Assembly: GCA_910587165.1 (NCBI GenBank)
Contig: CAJUKP010000005.1
Span: 27,987-91,986 of the forward strand
DNA from: an uncultured Duncaniella sp.
GTDB taxonomy: Bacteria; Bacteroidota; Bacteroidia; Bacteroidales; Muribaculaceae
Length of the DNA stretch: 64,000 nt
Reading direction: 5' to 3'
Each line of letters starts with the position of its first letter. Within the stretch, counting starts at the first letter, position 1. The notes below the pieces were generated by a model that saw nothing but the letters and a program-made list of their open reading frames with translations, was not told the origin of the DNA and ran no database searches. Positions 33,394 through 42,013 of this stretch are shown one piece after another. The position numbers were made by a program, and so were the translations under genes.

Positions 33394-34362
33394 TTAGAAT
33401 TTTTGTCTTTTGATTTTGCCGGAGGTTGCGGTGCGGGGGATTTCGGGAAGGTGGATGATATCGACCGGACAATGATGGAGCGGCAGCAATGGACGCAGGG
33501 ATTGGAGGAGTTCGTGCCCCACAAGAGGAGAATCGGTCACCACCACAGCCTCTTCGCCCCAACGGAGCGATTGACGGGAGGTGACGTAGGCCGTCACTCC
33601 GGAAGGTAGCATTGGCATAAGCACCCGCTCCACCTCCTCGGGGTGTATCTTTACTCCGCCGGAATTGATCACATTGTCATACCGGCCGAGCCACCGGAAG
33701 GTGACATCAGACCGGAGTTCCGCAATGTCGTTGGTGATGAGTGTGCCGAACGAGAGTGTGGACGAATGTATCACGAGACATCCGCGCCGGTCCAACGAGA
33801 ATTCATAGCCCGGGAGCGCATTGAAACACTCCTCGCCCACCCTGCGGAGGGCTACATGGCTGCAGGTCTCGGTCATGCCATAGGTTGCGTAGGCTCTTAT
33901 GCCGGTAGCGGCCAGGACGCGCTCATCGGACGCCGGAAGTGGCGCACCTCCAATTATCAGATTGTCGACAAGTGGGAAAGCGGCTGATTCCATGAGTCCA
34001 CCGAGCTGTGAGGGGACGATGGGGAGCAGCGAGATCCGCTCCGTGCAGGCAACACTGCCGAGCGGACGGGAGGAAGGATTCTCCACCACAAGCCGGCATC
34101 CGGCAGTCAGCGCCCTGACAATCTGCATCTTTCCGGCTATGTATGACGGACTGAGCGGAAGATACAGCAGCGAACCGCACCCGAGACCGAAGAACTCAAT
34201 GGTGGCGCGCGCCGAAGCCTCCATGTCAGATTTGAGAAGCTCTATCTCCTTGGGTGTGCCGGTGGATCCTGAGGTATGGGCCGTGACGGTGGGAGATGCG
34301 GAGCGCCATTCTCTGACAAAGGCCTCGGCCTCAGGGGTCAGAACAAGCATCGTGTGTCCCAT
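33394..34362 (-). CDS. menE: O-succinylbenzoate-CoA ligase MenE (short form)
   Basis: I take the ATG at 34362 (322 residues); an ATG at 34350 is an equal alternative. The family's nucleotide loop is intact in AHTSGSTGTPKEIELLKSDM, as are YGMTETCSHVALR and the hinge region RWLGRYDNVINSGGVKIHPE. The C-terminal PRTATSGKIKRQKF carries the lysine needed for adenylation. The protein is shorter than typical MenE enzymes (about 450 residues) because the N-terminal part is reduced. MenE activates o-succinylbenzoate for ring closure by MenB in menaquinone synthesis. The start overlaps the menC end by 12-25 bases. Confidence 0.9.
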   Translation of the reverse strand: MGHTMLVLTPEAEAFVREWRSASPTVTAHTSGSTGTPKEIELLKSDMEASARATIEFFGLGCGSLLYLPLSPSYIAGKMQIVRALTAGCRLVVENPSSRPLGSVACTERISLLPIVPSQLGGLMESAAFPLVDNLIIGGAPLPASDERVLAATGIRAYATYGMTETCSHVALRRVGEECFNALPGYEFSLDRRGCLVIHSSTLSFGTLITNDIAELRSDVTFRWLGRYDNVINSGGVKIHPEEVERVLMPMLPSGVTAYVTSRQSLRWGEEAVVVTDSPLVGHELLQSLRPLLPLHHCPVDIIHLPEIPRTATSGKIKRQKF

Positions 34363-35360
34363 TTTCCAGAGGGGTTGACACTCACCGTCCCTCCGGTCTG
34401 CATGAGCGGAGAGGGTATGTTGTTGTGATAGAGCTGGCCTGTGCCGAGCCCCTGAGGCATCGTCACCTCCCGGCGCGACAGCCATGAGCCTATGGCATTC
34501 AGCCCCACATTTGATTCCAGAGCTGATGTGGCCCACCATCCGGCGCCACATTCTGCGGCGAGCCTGATCCATTCTTCCGAGCCGGAGAATCCACCGCATA
34601 GCGTTGGCTTTATGATCACGTAGGCCGGGCGCACCTTCCCGAGCATACGCTCGCGCGATGCTGTGTCGTTGAGCCCTATAAGTTCCTCATCGAGAGCTAC
34701 GGGTATAGGAGAGTCGCGGCATATACGGGCCATCTCCTCCCACTGTCCGGCCCTTATGGGCTGTTCAATGGAGTGTATGCCGAATGCAGCCAGACGCTCG
34801 AGCCTGCCGAGTGCCTCGGCAGGAGTGAAAGCACCGTTGGCATCGAGCCTGATCTGCACCTCCGGAGCCTGTGAACGCAAATAGCCCAGAAGATCCAGCT
34901 CGTCGGCAAAGTCGATCCCGCCTATCTTGATTTTTATGCAGCCGAAACCTTCGGCAAGCTTGGCATCAACCCGTGCGCGCATCGTCTCACGGTCGCCCAT
35001 CCAGATGAGGCCGTTTATGGGCACACACCACGGAGCCGGGTTGAAGGGACGCATCACTCCACCGGCCTCAAGATCGGCAACCGCCGTCTCGAATCCCATC
35101 TTTATGGATGGCCAGGCGTCGAGCAGAGCCGGATCCGCGGCATAGCGGTCAGGCTCGCGGCACACAGCCGAGAGCATCTCCTCATAATCCGGACGGTCAT
35201 CGCAACTGAGTCCCCTGAACAGGGCCGCCTCGCCGAGACCGCTTACGCCATCACGGTGAAGCCGGATGAAATACGTGTCCTTGTGCCTGAGCCGCTCGCG
35301 TGACGTGATGGCCGTGAAGCGGAAATCAAGTCTGTAACGGCACCATTCGCCCGTCATCAT
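34338..35360 (-). CDS. menC: O-succinylbenzoate synthase MenC
   Basis: A 340-residue enolase-superfamily protein. Landmarks are the KIKIGGIDF strand with the catalytic lysine, RLDANGAFTPAEA with a metal-binding aspartate, and ALDEELIG and YVIIKPTLCGGFSG with the second lysine. MenC dehydrates SHCHC to o-succinylbenzoate. The order menB-menC-menE with 4-base and larger overlaps shows an operon. menF, menD and menH are not in the window. Confidence 0.92.
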   Translation of the reverse strand: MMTGEWCRYRLDFRFTAITSRERLRHKDTYFIRLHRDGVSGLGEAALFRGLSCDDRPDYEEMLSAVCREPDRYAADPALLDAWPSIKMGFETAVADLEAGGVMRPFNPAPWCVPINGLIWMGDRETMRARVDAKLAEGFGCIKIKIGGIDFADELDLLGYLRSQAPEVQIRLDANGAFTPAEALGRLERLAAFGIHSIEQPIRAGQWEEMARICRDSPIPVALDEELIGLNDTASRERMLGKVRPAYVIIKPTLCGGFSGSEEWIRLAAECGAGWWATSALESNVGLNAIGSWLSRREVTMPQGLGTGQLYHNNIPSPLMQTGGTVSVNPSGKWDTRCLF

Positions 35361-36178
35361 CCCGGGAACTTAGGGAACTGATCGAAGTCAGGGTCACGCT
35401 TCTCAAGGAATGCGTTCTTTCCCTCCTGTGCCTCGGCCATCAGATAGTACATGAGAGTGGCATCACCTGCAAACTCCATCATGCCTCGCTGTCCGTCGAG
35501 CTCGGCATTGAGAGCTCGCTTTATCATGCGGATAGCCATCGGCGAGCGCGAGAGGATGGTCTCGCACCACTCCACTGTCTCGTCCTCGAGCCTCTCGAAA
35601 GGAACCACTTTGTTGACCATACCCATCTCCTCGGCCTCGCGGGCAGTGTACTGGCGGCAGAGGAACCAAATCTCGCGGGCTTTCTTCTGCCCCACGCAAC
35701 GGGCCAGATAGCTCGAGCCGAAACCGGCATCGAAACTGCCCACCTTAGGACCGGTCTGTCCGAACCGGGCGTTTTCCGAGGCGATGGTGAGGTCACAGAC
35801 CACATGGAGCACATGGCCACCTCCGATGGCATAGCCGTTGACCATCGCGATCACGGGCTTGGGTATGGAACGTATGGCCTTGTGGAGATCAAGCACATTG
35901 AGACGCGGCACTCCGTTGTCGTCGATATATCCTCCGACACCTTTCACCTTCTGGTCGCCACCTGAGCAGAATGCCTTGTCGCCTGTTCCGGTGAGTATGA
36001 TCACCCCTATGTCCGAGGCCTCGCGGCAATAAGCCATGGCATCGAGCATCTCGAAATTGGTGTGGGGCCGGAAAGCATTGTAGACCTCCGGGCGATTGAT
36101 GGTGATCTTGGCTATGCGGCCATACTGCTCGAAGAGTATGTCGTCATACACCTTTATGGTTTTCCATTCGCGGGTCAT
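35357..36178 (-). CDS. menB: 1,4-dihydroxy-2-naphthoyl-CoA synthase MenB
   Basis: Reading from the ATG at 36178 gives 273 residues, the usual MenB length. A frame to 36271 adds a poor N-terminal extension that crosses the promoter region. Family motifs are AFCSGGDQKVKG, the oxyanion-hole segment NGYAIGGGHVLHVVCDL, and KVGSFDAGFGSSYLAR. MenB closes the naphthoate ring of menaquinone. The promoter is at 36285-36316 and the stop overlaps menC by 4 bases. Confidence 0.95.
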   Translation of the reverse strand: MTREWKTIKVYDDILFEQYGRIAKITINRPEVYNAFRPHTNFEMLDAMAYCREASDIGVIILTGTGDKAFCSGGDQKVKGVGGYIDDNGVPRLNVLDLHKAIRSIPKPVIAMVNGYAIGGGHVLHVVCDLTIASENARFGQTGPKVGSFDAGFGSSYLARCVGQKKAREIWFLCRQYTAREAEEMGMVNKVVPFERLEDETVEWCETILSRSPMAIRMIKRALNAELDGQRGMMEFAGDATLMYYLMAEAQEGKNAFLEKRDPDFDQFPKFPG

Positions 36179-36284
36179 ATCGGTATCGGTATCGGTTTTA
36201 TGTGTTATGAAGAAAAAACGTTTATTGCACTGCAAGAACGCAGGATGAGAAAGGCCACAGACCGCCCCCATCCGCTTCTCCCTG

Positions 36285-36316
36285 CAAAATTACGCAAAAT
36301 CCCAGTTTAATCCAAG
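36285..36316 (-). promoter_or_regulatory. Promoter of menBCE
   Basis: On the minus strand CTTG (36316-36313), a 20-base spacer and TAATTTTG (36292-36285) give a near-consensus Bacteroidetes promoter about 107 bases before the menB ATG. The -33 half lies inside the left copy of repeat C. Confidence 0.7.
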
Positions 36317-36346
36317 GGCCGTGGGAGCGGAAGGGAGCGGAGCGGG
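36297..36346. repeat. Repeat C, left copy (island boundary)
   Basis: Matches 41858-41907 in 47 of 50 positions in the same orientation, including CCCAGTTTAATCCAAGGGCC. The two copies bracket the AT-rich genes at 36534-41823 and probably mark an insertion. The 36179-36533 gap also holds the menB promoter, a plus-strand TATATTTG box and a 13-base palindrome CGCCATAATGGCG at 36491-36503. Confidence 0.93.
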
Positions 36347-36414
36347 ATAATGCCTTCTAACGTTTTTTAACATCAAAATATATCATAACAACCTGTCTTT
36401 TCAAAGATTATTAA

Positions 36415-36422
36415 TATATTTG
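36415..36422 (+). promoter_or_regulatory. Possible promoter -7 box for the BACON lipoprotein
   Basis: TATATTTG fits TAnnTTTG and lies 111 bases before the start at 36534; no clear TTTG is found at the right distance upstream. The palindrome CGCCATAATGGCG between this box and the gene could be an operator or a small hairpin in the leader. Confidence 0.45.
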
Positions 36423-36533
36423 CATTATAATCTCTACACTGTAAGTGCTTTACTTAACTTAATGGTATATTTTACCCTGCAGTGGAGTTTCGCCATAATG
36501 GCGCAATGGCGACCAAACTAATAAATCAATCCA

Positions 36534-38897
36534 ATGAAAAAAACAATTTTTGTGAGCTTAATGGCCTTGGTGCTTACCTTTGTAAGTGGCTGTTCAGACA
36601 AAGAAGAACCCGCCCGAATTACGATCAGCGAAAGTAGCGTGGAGTATTTTCATGACCGCATGGACTTCTCTGCTGAAGGAGGGTCTAAAACTGTCAGCTT
36701 TACCACCAACAAAAATTGGGAGGTGAAAATATCTGATTCAGGAATGAATGTTGACTGGTGCACAGTGACTCCGTCAACCGGTGCCAGTGGAGAGATAACC
36801 ATAACAATCGCGGTCAAGGAAAACACCTCGTATGGGGAAAGAAATGTAGTCCTGACTCTTACCGCGGGAGATGTAACTGAAAAACTGCGTGTGTCACAAA
36901 AACAGAATGATGCAATTCTGTTATCGTCATCCTTATATGAAATTCCAATGGAAGGAGGAGAGATTGATCTTGAAGTAAGGAGCAATGTCAATTATTCCGT
37001 TGAAATTCCAGAGCAATTCCGCTCATGGATACATCACAAAAGTTCTACCAGGGCATTGGAAAGCAAAAATTTGGAATTCAAGATTGACGGTAATGAAGAC
37101 TATGGTAAACGAGAAGGAGAAATTCTCATAACCGATGGTAATATTTCAGAGGTCGTAAAAGTTTATCAAGCAGGAGGTGGTATCCTTGTGCTTTCTCAGA
37201 ATGAGTACAATGTTCCTTCAGACGGCGGGACAATCACTGTTGATTTAAGTTCGAACTTCGAATATGAATATCAGATGCCGGATGTTGAATGGATTAGGCT
37301 TGACAATGGAACCAGAGGGATGTCAAGTCACACATTAAATTTCGACGTTCTTCCCAATGAATTATATGACGGACGCAGTGCCACTATCCGCATCTTTGAT
37401 CCAAACGGGACTGTCAATGAAACTGTAACGATCAATCAAGCTCAGAAAGATGCAATTATCATTTCCCAAAAGGAATTCTCAGTTGATTCAAATCAAAATT
37501 TCATATCCATTGATGTCAACTCAAACATTGAATTTGAGGCAATCATAAATGAAACTTGCTCAGATTGGATTCGATTGGCAGAAAATCCATTGATGCGTGC
37601 ATTAAATCCGTACAAACTCGACTATGTCATAGAAGAAAACAAAACATACGATAAGCGAGACGGAACAATCGTGATAAAGAGCAAAGATAATGCCCTTGCA
37701 GATACCATTTACATCTCGCAAGCACAAAACGATGCCATCATTGTTGAGTCGGCTAAAGAAGTCAATGTCTCCTATGAAGGAGCCACTGTTGACGTTGATG
37801 TCAATTCCAATGTGGATATAGAATTGGAGTTCCTTCAGGATTGGACGCACAATATAGTTTCGACAAGAGGTTTGGTAGGATCATCACATTCTTTTGTAGT
37901 TGATGAAAACGACACGCCGTATGAACGCACCGGTACTGTCGTTGTGAAGAAGGTCAACACTGACCTTCCTGCCGACACTATGTATGTTCACCAAGAGAAA
38001 GGATTTCTGACTTTGGAAATTACTCCTGGTCAATTGGCAAATGAATTGCAAAAGTATCCTGACGTAACCGTCGAGAGGCTAAATTTATCCGGATCTCTGA
38101 ATGTCAAAGATTATCTGACTCTCCGAGAAATCAAGACCTTATGCAACTTGGATTTATCAAATCTTTCTGACGAAACAATGCCCAAACAAGCTTTTATGGG
38201 TATTGATAACATTAAAACTATTAAATTACCAAATAATCTTACAGAAATACCTGATGAACTATTTAACATGACTAATGGTGGAGTTATGCAGGGGTTGAAT
38301 TGTGAACTGACAATCCCATCAACGGTCAAAAGAATTGGCAAAAGGGCCTTCAGTTGTAATGCTATAAAAGGAAGATTAACAATACCAAATAATGTAGAAA
38401 TTGTGGATGAGTATGCATTTTGGTGTTTATGGGGACTATCCGAACTGATAATTGAAGACGATGTAAAAAGATTAGAAAATTCATGTTTTGCTGGGCTTCC
38501 GGACCTTTCAACTTTCTACATAGGGAAAAACATTGAATTCATGGGAGATGATGTGTTTAATAGTTGCGGTTATAGAGGTACTATAGTAATTCCAGATAAA
38601 ATTCAATCTATTGGTACAACCTTCTTCAATGGTAGTAAGTGTTCTTCTATTGTTTTAGGAACTTCAATTTCATACATTGGATGGTTTAGTTTGGATAATA
38701 TCTCGGACTTAAAATCTGTATACTGTAAATCAAAAACGCCCCCTACCTATGATTTCGCCGTTGAAGGTACTCCTCTCCTTTATCTTGGAATTCCAATAGG
38801 TAGCAAAGAAATGTATGAACAGGTTGCTCCATGGAAAGATTTCATGGTGATTGAAGAAATTGATTACGACAATTTTGTAATTCCCGGAACCGAATAA
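36534..38897 (+). CDS. Lipoprotein with five BACON-like repeats and a BspA-type leucine-rich domain
   Basis: A 787-residue protein with a lipoprotein signal ending FVSGC. Five BACON-like beta repeats of about 90 residues follow, each ending in a recognisable strand (RVSQKQNDAI, KVYQAGGGIL, TINQAQKDAI, YISQAQNDAI, YVHQEKGFL). Residues from about 550 to 760 form an LRR_5/BspA-type leucine-rich region (TIKLPNNLTEIPDELFN; AIKGRLTIPNNVEIVDEYAF). BACON domains are usually linked to carbohydrate or mucin binding, and BspA repeats to adhesion. The gene is clearly more AT-rich than menB and rpsP on either side. It is followed by a terminator and is therefore probably independent of the next two genes. 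Confidence 0.88.
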   Translation: MKKTIFVSLMALVLTFVSGCSDKEEPARITISESSVEYFHDRMDFSAEGGSKTVSFTTNKNWEVKISDSGMNVDWCTVTPSTGASGEITITIAVKENTSYGERNVVLTLTAGDVTEKLRVSQKQNDAILLSSSLYEIPMEGGEIDLEVRSNVNYSVEIPEQFRSWIHHKSSTRALESKNLEFKIDGNEDYGKREGEILITDGNISEVVKVYQAGGGILVLSQNEYNVPSDGGTITVDLSSNFEYEYQMPDVEWIRLDNGTRGMSSHTLNFDVLPNELYDGRSATIRIFDPNGTVNETVTINQAQKDAIIISQKEFSVDSNQNFISIDVNSNIEFEAIINETCSDWIRLAENPLMRALNPYKLDYVIEENKTYDKRDGTIVIKSKDNALADTIYISQAQNDAIIVESAKEVNVSYEGATVDVDVNSNVDIELEFLQDWTHNIVSTRGLVGSSHSFVVDENDTPYERTGTVVVKKVNTDLPADTMYVHQEKGFLTLEITPGQLANELQKYPDVTVERLNLSGSLNVKDYLTLREIKTLCNLDLSNLSDETMPKQAFMGIDNIKTIKLPNNLTEIPDELFNMTNGGVMQGLNCELTIPSTVKRIGKRAFSCNAIKGRLTIPNNVEIVDEYAFWCLWGLSELIIEDDVKRLENSCFAGLPDLSTFYIGKNIEFMGDDVFNSCGYRGTIVIPDKIQSIGTTFFNGSKCSSIVLGTSISYIGWFSLDNISDLKSVYCKSKTPPTYDFAVEGTPLLYLGIPIGSKEMYEQVAPWKDFMVIEEIDYDNFVIPGTE

Positions 38898-38913
38898 AAG
38901 ATATGTCCTTGTG

Positions 38914-38957
38914 TGAGCCATGAGGTTAGAGACCTTGTGGCTCACTCAATTTTAATT
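38914..38957 (+). terminator. Hairpin terminator after the BACON lipoprotein
   Basis: A 13-bp stem, TGAGCCATGAGGT (38914-38926) with ACCTTGTGGCTCA (38932-38944), has two G-U pairs and a 5-base loop, and is followed by a T-rich CTCAATTTTAATTT tail. Confidence 0.75.
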
Positions 38958-39038
38958 TGTAATATAAGCATTTTATTTCCGAGGTTCATTTAAATGTATT
39001 TGATCCTTAACAAATTATTAATTTGAATAAAATAAAAG

Positions 39039-39842
39039 ATGAGAATATACCATTATACAAATATTGACACACTTGCACTGATTCTTAAGAATAAGACTAT
39101 CCGATTCAATAGACTTGACAAAGTTGATGATCTGGAAGAAGGCCGTTCGGAATGTTCCGGCATAAATATAGCGCAATATACATTTGTTTCATGTTGGACT
39201 GAAAATCCCGAGGAAAGCATCCCTCTGTGGAAACTATATACGGATAAGGAGATGGGAGTAAGAATTGGGATGGATAAGGATATGTTTAAGACGTATTCGT
39301 ATCATGATGAAGAAGTCATCAATGGTGTATATATGAAAGGAGAAGTCAAAACAATTCTTTCCCCTGAGATGTTGTCTCCAGCTAAAATAGTGTTAATGCC
39401 TATTTTCAATGATGGAGTATTTTATAGAAAGGTTCAATATGTCAATGACGTATCCTCTGAACTAAAGGGAGCTGTCTCAAAAGACGCAAATGGTGGCTAC
39501 CAATTTCAATTATCAAAATTTGGTGCATTTAAAAATAGCAGATGGGCTTTCCAACAAGAGAGCAGATTTGTACTGAATATCTATCCTAATCCTCAAAAAA
39601 TTCCTTATACCGATGAACGACTTGCCCATTGGCTTTGTCAGGTTATTGGTGCCAACATACCGAATTCAATTTCTCATTACGATATGGATTTAGATGGAAA
39701 CGCACTAAGTGCAATGGAAATCACTATGTGTCCAAATATGTCTGAAGGTAATAAAATAATTGTTGAAAGCCTATGTAATACATATTTGGGCAACGTTAAA
39801 CCAAAAGAAAGTCAATTGTCTCGTTTAGTAAATTTAAAATGA
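39039..39842 (+). CDS. DUF2971 family protein
   Basis: A 267-residue soluble protein of the DUF2971 type. The pattern YHYTNIDTLALILKNKTIRF, RLDKVDDLEEG, FVSCWTENPEESIPLWKLY and GVRIGM at the start is that of the family, and RWAFQQESRFVLNI near residue 170 belongs to its core. The molecular function is not established; the conserved Y-H-x-T start hints at an ADP-ribosyltransferase-like fold, but that is uncertain. Members often lie in variable or defence regions. There is no signal peptide. The AlbA_2 gene starts 79 bases downstream on the same strand, so the two may be co-transcribed. Confidence 0.8.
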   Translation: MRIYHYTNIDTLALILKNKTIRFNRLDKVDDLEEGRSECSGINIAQYTFVSCWTENPEESIPLWKLYTDKEMGVRIGMDKDMFKTYSYHDEEVINGVYMKGEVKTILSPEMLSPAKIVLMPIFNDGVFYRKVQYVNDVSSELKGAVSKDANGGYQFQLSKFGAFKNSRWAFQQESRFVLNIYPNPQKIPYTDERLAHWLCQVIGANIPNSISHYDMDLDGNALSAMEITMCPNMSEGNKIIVESLCNTYLGNVKPKESQLSRLVNLK

Positions 39843-39921
39843 TTCATAGGGTCATATTATACATTATATAATCAAGAATAAGATGATTGTCAACCCTTAT
39901 TAAAAACTCAATCAGACTCAT

Positions 39922-41823
39922 ATGGACACATTGAAGGAATATCTTGACGGGCTGCTTTCGGAGCAGGAGAATGTCGAAGTTGAGTTCAAGCATGCTCATG
40001 GCGGTTTCCCGGGTAGTTTCTGGGAGACCTACTCGGCATTTGCCAATACGAATGGCGGTATCATCATATTCGGTGTCAAAGAGAAGCATGACCAATTCTT
40101 TCTTGACCCGATTGACGATGCTCTTGCGGAGACTCTTATCAAGACATTTTGGAAACAGGTCAGGAGTAAGGATTGTGTGAATCTCTGTTTGCTATCAAAT
40201 GATGATATTTCTAAATCAAAATATGACTACAAGAACATCATAATCTTCAATGTGCCACGCTCTCCCATTGCTGACCGTCCGGTTTATGTCGGCAGAGATC
40301 CATTGACCGGAACTTATCGCCGTGGCCATGAGGGTGACTATAAATGCACTCCTTCTGAAGTGAGGCAGATGTTTGCCGATGCAAATATAGATGCTCCGGC
40401 CGACAGCCGTCTTCTGGAATTCTTCGGGATGGACGATATTGACATTGATTCGCTCAACCAATATCGTCAGCGCATGGCCGTCGCCAATCCCGACCATGTC
40501 TGGCTGGGCCTTGACAACAAGGAGTTTCTGAAGAAACTTGGTGGTTATAGGGTTGACAGGCGCACGAAGAAAGAAGGACTTACTGTCGCAGGATTATTAA
40601 TGTTCGGGAAGTGGAGTTCCATCAGGGATGTAGAAGCCATACCAAACTATGGTGTGGACTATAGAGAATATACAGAGACAAGCGAGCGTTGGAGTCACCG
40701 CATATTCTCCGATGGGTCATGGGAGGCAAATCTGTTTCAGTTCTTCTATAGAGTGCTTCCCCGTCTTCAAAGTGTGATTGACACCCCTTTCCGTCTTGAA
40801 GGGAACACTCGTATTGATCAGAAACCGGCTCATAAATCCTTGCGTGAGGCATTGGTGAACTGTCTCATTCATGCAGCGTATGGCTCTACTACGCGAGTGG
40901 TAATCAGCCGCTATCCCTATGAGATAGTCTTCTCTAATCCCGGCACCATGCTTGTGAGCCAACGGCAATTTTTCACCGGCGGGCAGTCTGTATGCCGCAA
41001 TCAGTCATTGCAGGTGATGTTTTCATTATTGGGTGCCGGAGATCAGGCCGGAAGCGGTGGTGATGTCATTCTGCATGGATGGAAAGATGAAAATTTCCGG
41101 ATTCCATTTATTGAAGAGACGGAACGTCCGGACAAGGTTGAACTCACTCTTCCTTTGGAATCCGTAATGTCTGATAATGTGAAGTCCAAGCTGATAAAAT
41201 ATTTTGGAGAGGATGTTCTCAATATCGACCATACGTCCCTTATGATTCTTGCCTTGGCGGCCAGTGAGGATGTGACCAATGAGAAACTGCAGTATACAAT
41301 AGATGCACACAGCTCCGACATCTCAAAGATGCTGAAGACGCTGTGCAAGAACGGCAATCTTGTTGCTTCCGGTATTGGAAGAGGCACACATTATAAACTA
41401 AATGAAGCTTACGCGTCAACTCACACAAATGCTAAACTTAACGCTCCGGTTGATGCTACACCTAATGCTAAAGTCAAGGATAAACCTACCGATGACAAGT
41501 CCAAAGTTAGCAATCTGGCTGACAGCGATGTAACTTTAGCATTAGATACTGAGTCCAAACCTAAGGATAAAGTTAAGTCCAAAGCTGAGTCCAAACCTAA
41601 TGGAAACAAATGTCTAATTTTCAATGAACTTAAGATGTTCTGTAAAGTTTGGCGTAAAAGTACAGATATGGCAAGACATATCGGTAAGACCCCAAATTAT
41701 CTATCGAGAAAAATCATTCCTGAGATGATTGAGCGTGGACTTCTTATAAGAGAATATCCCGACAACCCTCATCATCCCGCACAGCGTTACCGCACAAAAC
41801 CCAGGGCAACCGCATCAGAATAA
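39922..41823 (+). CDS. AlbA_2 (Schlafen-like) protein with GHKL-like ATPase domain and winged helix
   Basis: A 633-residue protein. Residues about 17-140 are an AlbA_2 domain (VEVEFKHAHGGFPGSFWETY, then FANTNGGIIIFGVKEK). Residues about 290-390 match the C-terminal HATPase_c_4-like part (LREALVNCLIHAAYGSTTRV and following, then IVFSNPG). A winged-helix segment (about 430-490) is followed by a lysine/serine/asparagine-rich linker of near-repeats (KPKDKVKSKAESKPN) and a second DNA-binding-like helical region (TDMARHIGKTPNYLSRKIIP). Related proteins are annotated as RecG-like putative regulators. No enzyme activity is certain. It lies last before the right boundary repeat of the insert. Confidence 0.82.
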   Translation: MDTLKEYLDGLLSEQENVEVEFKHAHGGFPGSFWETYSAFANTNGGIIIFGVKEKHDQFFLDPIDDALAETLIKTFWKQVRSKDCVNLCLLSNDDISKSKYDYKNIIIFNVPRSPIADRPVYVGRDPLTGTYRRGHEGDYKCTPSEVRQMFADANIDAPADSRLLEFFGMDDIDIDSLNQYRQRMAVANPDHVWLGLDNKEFLKKLGGYRVDRRTKKEGLTVAGLLMFGKWSSIRDVEAIPNYGVDYREYTETSERWSHRIFSDGSWEANLFQFFYRVLPRLQSVIDTPFRLEGNTRIDQKPAHKSLREALVNCLIHAAYGSTTRVVISRYPYEIVFSNPGTMLVSQRQFFTGGQSVCRNQSLQVMFSLLGAGDQAGSGGDVILHGWKDENFRIPFIEETERPDKVELTLPLESVMSDNVKSKLIKYFGEDVLNIDHTSLMILALAASEDVTNEKLQYTIDAHSSDISKMLKTLCKNGNLVASGIGRGTHYKLNEAYASTHTNAKLNAPVDATPNAKVKDKPTDDKSKVSNLADSDVTLALDTESKPKDKVKSKAESKPNGNKCLIFNELKMFCKVWRKSTDMARHIGKTPNYLSRKIIPEMIERGLLIREYPDNPHHPAQRYRTKPRATASE

Positions 41824-41857
41824 ATAAAAATTAAGTACGATTTATGGAATATTAAGG

Positions 41858-41907
41858 AAATCCCAGTTTAATCCAAGGGCCGTGGGAGCGGAAGGCGCCG
41901 GAGCGGG
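41858..41907. repeat. Repeat C, right copy (island boundary)
   Basis: The second copy of the 50-bp repeat, 34 bases after the AlbA_2 gene stop and 106 bases before the rpsP ATG. Three mismatches with the left copy are clustered (GAG versus CGC). Confidence 0.93.
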
Positions 41908-41947
41908 GGAAGAACCGAATGATTAAAAGGTTAAAAGGAAGTAAATA

Positions 41948-41979
41948 TTTGTGTATATGCCGAAAAAGTTGTAACTTTG
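41948..41979 (+). promoter_or_regulatory. Promoter of rpsP
   Basis: TTTG (41948-41951), a 20-base spacer and TAACTTTG (41972-41979) match the Bacteroidetes consensus exactly, 34 bases before the ATG. Confidence 0.9.
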
Positions 41980-42013
41980 CGCCCGAATTTCAATCAATAC
42001 AAAACACTAATTA

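Noticed and set aside
39844..40095. A short minus-strand frame at the start of the AlbA_2 gene.
   Set aside because: It overlaps the AlbA_2 coding sequence and its motif VEFKHAHGG on the opposite strand, with no independent support.
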